Assembly (NCBI GenBank): GCA_905372605.1
Contig: CAJPPQ010000034.1
Span: 1-10,678, forward strand
Reading direction: 5' to 3'
Source: Porphyromonadaceae bacterium
Lineage (GTDB): Bacteria; Bacteroidota; Bacteroidia; Bacteroidales; Paludibacteraceae
Length of the DNA: 10,678 nt
The notes beneath the pieces were generated by a model. The model saw only the letters and a program-made list of their open reading frames with translations, was not told where the DNA came from and did no database searches. Position 1 is the first letter of the stretch. Every line of letters begins with the position of its first letter. The translations under genes were made by a program, and so were the position numbers. Below are positions 1 through 6,213 of this stretch, in pieces.

Positions 1-48
1 AACTGCTGCTAATATTCCTGCTATATATCCTTTTGCTTTTGTATTCAT
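1..48 (-). CDS. Start of a probable EamA-family (DMT) transporter, cut by the window edge
   Basis: An ATG at 46-48 on the minus strand opens a frame that stays open to the window edge for 16 codons (MNTKAKGYIAGILAAV). A short basic N-terminus followed by a Gly/Ala-rich hydrophobic stretch is what the first helix of EamA/DMT drug-metabolite transporters of Bacteroidota looks like. That is recall of a family pattern from very few residues, so the family call is tentative. The gene would run leftward, in the same direction as miaB. It has a possible -7 element at 99-106 and a leader of roughly 45 nt. No Shine-Dalgarno sequence is visible, as is usual in this phylum. It could be any membrane protein with a short N-terminal cytoplasmic tail. 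Confidence 0.4.
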   Translation of the reverse strand, partial: MNTKAKGYIAGILAAV

Positions 49-98
49 CTGTCGATTTAATCTATGGTCGTTGTTGTTGTTACCATCGTATTTATTAT

Positions 99-106
99 CA
101 AAGGTA
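99..106 (-). promoter_or_regulatory. Possible Bacteroidota -7 element for the leftward gene
   Basis: Read on the minus strand this is TACCTTTG, an exact match to the TAnnTTTG -7 consensus of the Bacteroidota primary sigma factor. It lies 50 bp upstream of the ATG at 46-48. No TTTG is present at the expected -33 distance, so the promoter is only half supported. Confidence 0.35.
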
Positions 107-161
107 CTATAATTTTCCCTTAATAGTTTGCTGCTGTGGTTAGTATATTTTTTCTTATAGC

Positions 162-1484
162 CTATCGGGTTACTTCGCCTATGAGCGATGCTCCTGTGGC
201 TCTGGTGATTTTTACGTCGACGAAATCACCGATTTTAGTGCCGTTCTTAGGGAATATCACTACCTTGTTTTGCGAGGTACGTCCGTAGAAATCGTCGCGA
301 GAACGCTTGGAGTAACCCTCCACGAGCACTTCGAATGTTTTGCCGATATCGTCGAGATTGCTCTGTAGGCTGAGGCTATTTTGCAGGGCAATGATTTTAT
401 TGAGGCGCTCCACTTTTACCTCTTCCGACACATTGTCGGGCAAATGTCGGGCGGCGAACGTACCCGGTCGTTCGGAGTATTTAAACATAAACGCCATATC
501 GAAACGTACCTCACGCATAAGCGACAGAGTATCTTCGAAGTCTTGCTCCGACTCGCCCGAGAAACCACAGAAAATATCGGTGCCGATAGATGCCTCGGGC
601 AGTATTCGCCTGATAGCTTCGATGCGCTCGAGGTACTGCTGTCGGTTATATTTGCGTTTCATCAGTCGGAGGATATTATCGCTTCCGCTCTGTACGGGTA
701 GGTGTATGTAGCGGCATATATTGGGGTACTTGGCAATAGTCTCTATCGTGCTATCGGTCATATCGTTAGGGTACGATGTCGTAAAACGTATACGCATATC
801 GGGTACGGCGGTGGCAACTGTTTCGAGCAGTTGCGAGAAGTCGGTCGTATTGCCGTTTTCGTCTCTGTATAGATACGAGTCTACGTTCTGTCCCAAAAGG
901 GTAACCTCTTTGTAACCGCTTGCTTGCAAGTCTTTTACCTCGCCAATTATACTCTGTACTTCGCGACTACGCTCTCTGCCTCGAGTATAGGGCACTATGC
1001 AGTACGAACAAAATTTATTGCACCCACGCATAATAGACACAAAACCGAGAATCGATTTGCCTATACGAGCAGGCATCACATCTTTGTAAGTCTCTGTCTT
1101 CGATAGCTCTATGTTTATTGCCTTTTCGCCTCTCTCTACTGCTCCCACGAGGTTTGGTAGGTCGAGGTACGAGTCGGGGCCAGCGACAAAATCTATATTA
1201 TGCTGTTCGATAAGTTCGCCTTGCATACGCTCTGCCATACAGCCAATTACACCTATATTGAGCGATTTGTTTTTTTTACGTAGCGAATTGAAATATTGCA
1301 GTCGCGATATTACTCTCTGTTCGGCGTTGTCGCGTACGGAGCAGGTATTTACAATAATGGTATCGGCTTCTTTTTCGTCGTCTGTCAACCGATAACCGTC
1401 AGACATCATTATAGCAGCCACTACTTCGCTATCGGCTACATTCATCTGGCATCCGTAAGTCTCTATCTTTAGTTTCTTTGTCAT
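162..1484 (-). CDS. miaB: tRNA (N6-isopentenyladenosine(37)-C2)-methylthiotransferase MiaB
   Basis: MiaB is a cytoplasmic radical-SAM enzyme that converts i6A37 to ms2i6A37 in tRNAs reading UNN codons, which stabilises codon-anticodon pairing. The 440-residue product has the full family architecture. The N-terminal methylthiotransferase domain starts at IETYGCQMN and carries the auxiliary [4Fe-4S] cysteines C12, C48 and C82. The radical-SAM core has the CxxxCxxC motif at C155, C159 and C162 (RGCNKFCSYCIVPYTRGRE). A TRAM RNA-binding domain spans roughly residues 376-438. The N-terminal IETYGCQMNVADSEVV block favours MiaB over the related enzymes RimO and MtaB. The length is close to that of other MiaB proteins. 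The start at 1484 leaves a leader of about 45 nt from a well-formed promoter at 1537-1566. The gene is transcribed divergently from pgi. No intrinsic terminator is evident downstream. Confidence 0.97.
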   Translation of the reverse strand: MTKKLKIETYGCQMNVADSEVVAAIMMSDGYRLTDDEKEADTIIVNTCSVRDNAEQRVISRLQYFNSLRKKNKSLNIGVIGCMAERMQGELIEQHNIDFVAGPDSYLDLPNLVGAVERGEKAINIELSKTETYKDVMPARIGKSILGFVSIMRGCNKFCSYCIVPYTRGRERSREVQSIIGEVKDLQASGYKEVTLLGQNVDSYLYRDENGNTTDFSQLLETVATAVPDMRIRFTTSYPNDMTDSTIETIAKYPNICRYIHLPVQSGSDNILRLMKRKYNRQQYLERIEAIRRILPEASIGTDIFCGFSGESEQDFEDTLSLMREVRFDMAFMFKYSERPGTFAARHLPDNVSEEVKVERLNKIIALQNSLSLQSNLDDIGKTFEVLVEGYSKRSRDDFYGRTSQNKVVIFPKNGTKIGDFVDVKITRATGASLIGEVTR

Positions 1485-1536
1485 TCGGCGATATGCTATG
1501 ATAATATGATTTGTACGGTAAACGTAAAATTTCGTG

Positions 1537-1566
1537 CAAAGGTATATCTTTTCTGTTTAATGCAAA
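1537..1566 (-). promoter_or_regulatory. Promoter of miaB (-33 TTTG, -7 TACCTTTG)
   Basis: On the minus strand, TTTG (plus coordinates 1563-1566) is followed by an 18-nt spacer and TACCTTTG (1537-1544). This matches the Bacteroidota pattern TTTG, about 19 nt, TAnnTTTG within one base. Transcription would begin near 1530, about 45 nt before the miaB ATG. Confidence 0.65.
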
Positions 1567-1601
1567 CTAACCTCAGATGTAGAGCCTCGAAGACAATCGA
1601 T

Positions 1602-1632
1602 TTTTCTAAGTCGCAACTATTTATTACTTTTG
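1602..1632 (+). promoter_or_regulatory. Probable promoter of pgi (-7 TACTTTTG)
   Basis: TACTTTTG at 1625-1632 is an exact TAnnTTTG -7 element, followed by the C often seen in this phylum. At the right spacing (19 nt) the -33 position holds TTTT (1602-1605) rather than TTTG. It lies 33 bp before the pgi ATG and back-to-back with the miaB promoter. Confidence 0.5.
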
Positions 1633-1665
1633 CTACATTATTTATAAAAATCAATATATAAAGAT

Positions 1666-3003
1666 ATGGGTGATATAAAAATAGATTTTTCGCACGCTGG
1701 TGTGAAGTTTACAGACGAGATAAAACAAAAAGCAGAGGTAGCCAACAATTTATTATCCGATGGTGGAGGCAAAGGTAGCGATTTCCTTGGTTGGGTACGC
1801 CTGCCGATGCTACGTTCCGAATTGCCTATCGACGAAATAAACGAGACAGCTCGCCTGCTGCAAAAGGAGTGTGATGTAGTGGTGGTGGTCGGTATCGGTG
1901 GCAGTTATCTTGGAGCCCGAGCAGTGATAGAGGCTCTCTCCGACCCGTTCGATATGCTCAAAAAAGACCGCCGACATCCGATTATCCTCTATGCCGGACA
2001 CAATATGAGCGAAGACTATTTGTTTGAACTCCAGAGTTTTCTAAGAAATCGTAAGTTTGGTATCATCTGCATCTCGAAGTCGGGTACTACTACCGAGCCG
2101 GCGCTGGCGTTTCGCCTGCTACGCCGTCAGCTCGAGGAGCAGCAGGGCACAGAATCGGCACGACGTCTTATCGTGGCTATTACCGACAAAAAACGAGGTG
2201 CGCTCAAGACTCTTGCCGATACTTGCGGTTACAAATCGTATGTAATCGAAGATAATATCGGCGGACGATATTCGGTACTGACTCCCGTAGGGCTATTGCC
2301 CATAGCTATAGCAGGCTTCGATATAGACAAGCTGATCGATGGAGCTCTCGAGATGGCTCAGGATATATCGTGTCTTCCGTTCGATTCGGGGAAAAATGTC
2401 GCTATCGAATATGCTGCAGCAAGATATCTTATGTTTGAGAAAGGAAAAAAGGTAGAGGTTCTCGCCAATTTCAACCCCAAGCTCCACTATTTTGCAGAGT
2501 GGTGGAAACAGCTCTACGGCGAAAGCGAAGGAAAAGAACACAAGGGCTTATTCCCTGCTGCAGTGGACTATACGACCGACCTGCACTCGATGGGGCAATA
2601 TATGCAAGAGGGCGTAAGGATGATGTTCGAGACTTTCATATATGTAGACAACCCTCGGCACGAAGTATATCTCGGCAAAGAACCGACCGACCTCGACGGA
2701 CTCAATTTCTTGGCCGGACAACGTATCGATTTCATTAACAGAAAAGCTTACGAGGGCACTGTATTGGCACATACCGATGGCGGAGTACCAAATATAAATA
2801 TCACGATATCTCGCCTCGACGAGTATTGTATCGGGCAGCTCATATATTTCTTCGAGAAAGCTTGCGGTATCAGTGGATATATGCTCGGAGTCAATCCTTT
2901 CGACCAGCCCGGAGTAGAGGCTTACAAGAAAAATATGTTTGCTCTGCTCAAGAAACCCGGTTATGAGACTGAGTACGACGCTATAAGTAAAAGGCTGAAA
3001 TAG
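1666..3003 (+). CDS. pgi: Glucose-6-phosphate isomerase
   Basis: Pgi interconverts glucose 6-phosphate and fructose 6-phosphate in the cytoplasm, for glycolysis and gluconeogenesis. The 445-residue protein is of the short bacterial type (about 445-450 residues, against about 550 in E. coli). Visible motifs are GIGGS at 76-80 and SKSGTTTE at 137-144, which contact the sugar phosphate. The first PGI signature is around residues 195-209 ([14 protein letters not shown]). The putative catalytic Glu286 lies in LYGESEGKE, His307 in TDLHSMGQ, and the C-terminal signature [10 protein letters not shown] at 412-421 ends with the conserved lysine. All key residues are present. The ATG at 1666 follows an A/T-rich leader and a -7 element at 1625-1632. 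An MltF-type gene follows after 85 bp with no obvious promoter or terminator between, so read-through is possible. Confidence 0.97.
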   Translation: MGDIKIDFSHAGVKFTDEIKQKAEVANNLLSDGGGKGSDFLGWVRLPMLRSELPIDEINETARLLQKECDVVVVVGIGGSYLGARAVIEALSDPFDMLKKDRRHPIILYAGHNMSEDYLFELQSFLRNRKFGIICISKSGTTTEPALAFRLLRRQLEEQQGTESARRLIVAITDKKRGALKTLADTCGYKSYVIEDNIGGRYSVLTPVGLLPIAIAGFDIDKLIDGALEMAQDISCLPFDSGKNVAIEYAAARYLMFEKGKKVEVLANFNPKLHYFAEWWKQLYGESEGKEHKGLFPAAVDYTTDLHSMGQYMQEGVRMMFETFIYVDNPRHEVYLGKEPTDLDGLNFLAGQRIDFINRKAYEGTVLAHTDGGVPNINITISRLDEYCIGQLIYFFEKACGISGYMLGVNPFDQPGVEAYKKNMFALLKKPGYETEYDAISKRLK

Positions 3004-3088
3004 ACGTAATGTCTATAAGTGTCTTATTGTGATTTGTCTATGCGAATATGTCGCTTCATTTTTCGATAACCATAATTATCTGTAGATT

Positions 3089-4444
3089 ATGAAAAAAAGT
3101 ATTTATGTGCTTATCGCTGTCGTAGTGTTGCTATTCGATGGTTGTAAAAGCGATAGTCAAAAGTTTTTCGGTGACTTAGACGATATTATCAAACGCGGAC
3201 AGCTGCGAGCCGTAACCCTCGAAAGTGCTATCAGTTATTATACTGTGGGCGACGAAGAGATGGGTTTCGATTTCGCTTTGGCTCAGAACCTTGCCGACTA
3301 TCTTGGAGTAGAGCTCCACGTCGTCATAGCTACTTCCGAAGAGCAACTAAAAAAAATGTTGAGAGACGGCGAGGCAGACTTTGCAGCGTATAAACTGCCT
3401 ACAACCAAATCGATACGTAAAGAATTTCTAGCTACCGACGTAGAAGTAATGTCACCCGTGGTGCTCGTACAGCCTCGCAAAAATAGACCGATACGAAATA
3501 TTATGCAACTTATCGACCGCGATGTATACGTACAGCACAAGTCGAAGTATTGCACTCGTCTACGCCACCTGAACGACGAAATCGGAGGAGGTATCAATAT
3601 AAAATATATTTCAGATACACTTAATATAGAGCAAATTATCTATCGTGTATCGAAAAACAAGATACCACTGACCGTAGCCGACAAAGATGTAGCCGAACTC
3701 GGTAAGAAATATTTCAATAATATCGATATAGGTATGCTGATATCCATTCCTTTACCTAAGGGATGGATTGTGAGGCACGACGCTCCAAAGCTCGATAGTG
3801 CTATCAATGCTTGGTATGCCGATATATCGAAGTCGAAGTATTTGAAGTATACCAGCAATAAATATCTGAGCAGAAGCAACTATTTCGACCTCGTAGTATC
3901 TGAAGGCTATATATCGCCCTACGACTCGATATTCCGCCTCAATGCCGACGTGTTGGGTTGGGATTGGCGATTTCTGGCTGCTATGGCATTCAACGAGAGC
4001 CGTTTCAATCCGAATACTGTCTCTGCAAACGGTGCTATCGGCATAATGCAGCTTATGCGTCGGACGGGTATAAAATACGGACTCAACGACTCTACTTTTC
4101 TGGAGCCGTCTGCCAATATCGCCGCCGCCACGAAGTTGATATCGTCGCTCGACAAAATGTTTGATTTCATCACCGACAGTGTCGAACGAAAAAAAACTGT
4201 CGTAGCAGCATACAACGCAGGGCAAGGGCATATATGGGACGCTATAAGACTTGCTCGTAAGTATGGCAGCAACCCTCAGAAGTGGAGCAATATCGAAAAA
4301 TATCTGTTGCTAAAATCGAAACCGAAGTATTACAACGACAAGGTCGTAAAACTCGGGTATTTCCGTGCTCAGCACACATCGCGATTTGTAAAAGATGTCT
4401 TTGCAACCTACAACAAATATATTAGTCTCAAAATCGACAAATGA
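3089..4444 (+). CDS. mltF: MltF-type membrane-bound lytic transglycosylase (SBP_bac_3 + SLT), probable lipoprotein
   Basis: The 451-residue protein has the two-domain plan of MltF. A periplasmic solute-binding-like domain (SBP_bac_3, about residues 35-265) is followed by a soluble lytic transglycosylase (SLT, family 1) domain (about 283-430). The SLT domain shows the catalytic glutamate E303 in AFNESRFNP, GAIGIMQLM at 315-323 and AYNAGQGHI at 374-382. These enzymes cleave MurNAc-GlcNAc bonds in peptidoglycan with formation of 1,6-anhydro-MurNAc. In MltF the binding domain is regulatory and senses muropeptides; whether that holds here is inference. The N-terminus is a short hydrophobic signal ending at Cys19 in LLFDGC. 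The Asp at -2 is unusual for a lipobox, so lipidation is probable rather than certain. It sits 85 bp after pgi and 56 bp before the BIG2 lipoprotein gene. Confidence 0.92.
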   Translation: MKKSIYVLIAVVVLLFDGCKSDSQKFFGDLDDIIKRGQLRAVTLESAISYYTVGDEEMGFDFALAQNLADYLGVELHVVIATSEEQLKKMLRDGEADFAAYKLPTTKSIRKEFLATDVEVMSPVVLVQPRKNRPIRNIMQLIDRDVYVQHKSKYCTRLRHLNDEIGGGINIKYISDTLNIEQIIYRVSKNKIPLTVADKDVAELGKKYFNNIDIGMLISIPLPKGWIVRHDAPKLDSAINAWYADISKSKYLKYTSNKYLSRSNYFDLVVSEGYISPYDSIFRLNADVLGWDWRFLAAMAFNESRFNPNTVSANGAIGIMQLMRRTGIKYGLNDSTFLEPSANIAAATKLISSLDKMFDFITDSVERKKTVVAAYNAGQGHIWDAIRLARKYGSNPQKWSNIEKYLLLKSKPKYYNDKVVKLGYFRAQHTSRFVKDVFATYNKYISLKIDK

Positions 4445-4500
4445 AATATTTCGTGCCGTACGAAAAAAACGATTAATATTGCCCCAAACAAGGTATTGAT

Positions 4501-5697
4501 ATGAGATATAACTGTTTTACGAATAGGTATTCGAAAAATATTTGCGGTAATATTGTTGCCGCAATATGTGTAATGTGTATTGTCGTCTGTCTGTACTCGT
4601 GCGAGCAAAACAAGATAAAGAACATATATTTCAAAAAAGATAAGGTGCAACTATCTGTCGATGAGCAGTATACTGCCGAGCTATTCATGGAACCGTTTTC
4701 GGAGACAGACTATGATAAAATCACTTGGAAGTCGTCTGACAATTCGGTAGCGGTTGTCGATAAAATGGGGCATATAACGGCAGTATACACAGGTAGCTGT
4801 ATCGTTACTGCACGTTGCGGCAAACTTCGAGCCTCTATCGAGGTCGCAGTACTGCCGATAAATATTGCGTTCGATTCGTCTAAGGCACTCGCCTATTTCT
4901 ATGGCGATTCGTACGACAATAGTTACAACACCGTTGTCGTACGCTTCCTGTCCGACGGATGTCAGATTGAACCTAACGGCGATATTACCGGAGCCGGTAC
5001 TTATATCAATATGCAGCTCTTTGCTCCCAAGAGTACCGATAGTATAGCGCTCGGTACTTTCCGCCAAAGCAATACTCCGATACAGTATGCCTTTCTATCG
5101 GGCTATTTGCGGGAACACAACGACCGCCGATATGTTTTAGGCTCTTATTTCGGCAATCTATCTGGCGGTGGCAATAGCGTCGTACTTATCAAAGAGGGTG
5201 TATTCAATATATCCAAACGTATGTCGCAATATGTGGTTGAAGGAGTATTCCGAGGCGATAAAGATGAAGTTATCGAACTATCGTATAGCGGTAAGATACC
5301 GCTATACGATAGAAGCAATACCACTGCCGATACCGTTGTCTTCGACCGTCGTACATCGGCAATCGACGACATGGACGATTTATACAATGTCGGCTGCCGT
5401 ATATTCAGAGTGAAATATGGCAATAATGTCGGAGATTTGTTGCAAATAGAGATGGCTACTCCATTGATAGCCAAGTCTATTGTAGCAGGAGAATATAGTG
5501 TCGGAAGCAGTATTAGGGAGTTTTCGCTCGTACCCTCCGATACGGTTACAGGCAGGGGTACTTTGATAAAACGCAACGGATCGTTCGACAAAGTACTATA
5601 CGGCAGAGTACGTGTTTTTCGTAAAAGCGCAAATAGCATAATAATACGAGTATTTCTCGTAACAGAGAGTCGGAAAATAATTGTAAACACAGAGTAG
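4501..5697 (+). CDS. Putative lipoprotein with BIG2 Ig-like domain and a duplicated unrecognised domain
   Basis: The 398-residue product has a hydrophobic segment (about residues 17-32) ending in a good lipobox, LYSC, with Cys34 as the lipidated residue. Residues about 38-117 match the BIG2 bacterial Ig-like pattern: an I-x-F-x(5)-V-x-L opening, then TWKSSDNSVAVVDKMGHITAVYTG, then a closing beta strand. BIG2 domains occur on surface and adhesion proteins; no specific ligand can be named. The remainder (about 143-396) is beta-rich and appears to hold two copies of one domain, about 143-264 and 299-396. For example, FAPKSTDSIALGTF at 174-187 lines up with ATPLIAKSIVAGEY at 319-332. I do not recognise this domain. 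The gene lies between mltF and a small membrane protein (16-bp gap), suggesting co-transcription and an envelope role. Its coding sequence contains a 16-bp perfect inverted repeat at 5278-5312. Confidence 0.85.
   Translation: MRYNCFTNRYSKNICGNIVAAICVMCIVVCLYSCEQNKIKNIYFKKDKVQLSVDEQYTAELFMEPFSETDYDKITWKSSDNSVAVVDKMGHITAVYTGSCIVTARCGKLRASIEVAVLPINIAFDSSKALAYFYGDSYDNSYNTVVVRFLSDGCQIEPNGDITGAGTYINMQLFAPKSTDSIALGTFRQSNTPIQYAFLSGYLREHNDRRYVLGSYFGNLSGGGNSVVLIKEGVFNISKRMSQYVVEGVFRGDKDEVIELSYSGKIPLYDRSNTTADTVVFDRRTSAIDDMDDLYNVGCRIFRVKYGNNVGDLLQIEMATPLIAKSIVAGEYSVGSSIREFSLVPSDTVTGRGTLIKRNGSFDKVLYGRVRVFRKSANSIIIRVFLVTESRKIIVNTE
4910..4943. repeat. 10-bp perfect inverted repeat inside the BIG2 lipoprotein gene
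   Basis: CGTACGACAA (4910-4919) is matched by its exact reverse complement TTGTCGTACG (4934-4943) across a 14-nt loop. No T-run follows, so it is not an intrinsic terminator. By base composition alone such a repeat is moderately unlikely in a 10.7-kb window. It is listed because the same gene carries a much longer one downstream. Confidence 0.7.
5278..5312. repeat. 16-bp perfect inverted repeat with 3-nt spacer inside the BIG2 lipoprotein gene
   Basis: The left arm CTATCGTATAGCGGTA (5278-5293), spacer AGA (5294-5296) and right arm TACCGCTATACGATAG (5297-5312) form a mismatch-free inverted repeat. It encodes the peptide LSYSGKIPLYDR at the end of the first duplicated domain. As RNA it would be a stable hairpin (7 G/C pairs of 16). 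As DNA it could extrude a cruciform. No T-tract follows, which argues against a terminator. I found no second copy in the window. Confidence 0.92.
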
Positions 5698-5713
5698 TTA
5701 ATAAAATATCGAT

Positions 5714-6205
5714 ATGGAAGATTTCAAAGGGTATATTTTTATGATTATAGCCATACTTTCGGCTATTGTAAGTATATATCAGAAGAGTAAAAAGAAAGGA
5801 CAGCAATCCAAACCTTTATCGTCGCCGAGACCTAAACCATTGGAACCATGGAAAGATATATTCGATACCGACGACGAAAACAATACCCCTCAGACATTTG
5901 GCGGCGACCGATACGATGAATCATCTATCGACGACTACAAACAAGAGGCGGCAGATAGTCTCGACCGATATTCCAATCGTCAGTATGAAGGCAATAAGAA
6001 TATAGATAGCACGGCTCCAATTTTCTTATCGGGTATCTCCATATCCGATATGCACGACGGTTTGGCAGTGTCGAAGAGTATTCACACGCACAAAACAGAT
6101 ACTCCCAATACCGACGACAGCAGGCATATCGACGTATCGCTCGATACACCGACCGATTGGCAGCGAGCATTCATATATTCGGAGATATTCGACCGTAAGT
6201 ATTGA
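5714..6205 (+). CDS. Small single-pass membrane protein of unknown function
   Basis: The 163-residue product starts MEDFKGY and has one predicted membrane segment (about residues 7-22). A basic stop-transfer stretch (QKSKKKGQQSK) follows, so the long tail is predicted to be cytoplasmic. The tail is proline-rich at first (SSPRPKPLEPW), then acidic and low in complexity (DTDDENN), probably disordered. It ends in a compact motif, WQRAFIYSEIFDRKY (149-163). From memory, small Bacteroidota membrane proteins often end in a similar R-K-A-x-I-Y-S-E-I-L-x-R-x-Y tail; I cannot verify that here, and no function is known to me. The start lies 16 bp after the BIG2 lipoprotein stop, so translational coupling or a shared transcript is likely. 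Its stop is 8 bp from the stop of convergent sppA. Confidence 0.8.
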   Translation: MEDFKGYIFMIIAILSAIVSIYQKSKKKGQQSKPLSSPRPKPLEPWKDIFDTDDENNTPQTFGGDRYDESSIDDYKQEAADSLDRYSNRQYEGNKNIDSTAPIFLSGISISDMHDGLAVSKSIHTHKTDTPNTDDSRHIDVSLDTPTDWQRAFIYSEIFDRKY

Positions 6206-6213
6206 TTTCTATC

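Noticed and set aside
3752..4231. 159-codon minus-strand open frame inside mltF, and other long antisense frames inside miaB, sppA and the BIG2 gene
   Set aside because: They lie wholly within well-supported genes, have no recognisable domains and show the odd composition of antisense readings of a TCG/CGA-rich code.
4449..4465. 6-bp stem TTTCGT/ACGAAA just after the mltF stop, followed by an A-run, as a terminator
   Set aside because: The stem is short and A/T-rich, there is no T-run on the plus strand, and the arrangement does not match an intrinsic terminator in either direction.
4474..4481. TAATATTG as a -7 element for the BIG2 lipoprotein gene
   Set aside because: It has one mismatch to TAnnTTTG and no TTTG at the -33 distance; in this A/T-rich gap such a match is easily found by chance.
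4665..4676. 12-bp perfect palindrome GCAGTATACTGC in the BIG2 gene
   Set aside because: Only six independent base pairs are needed, so two or three such palindromes are expected by chance in a window of this size.
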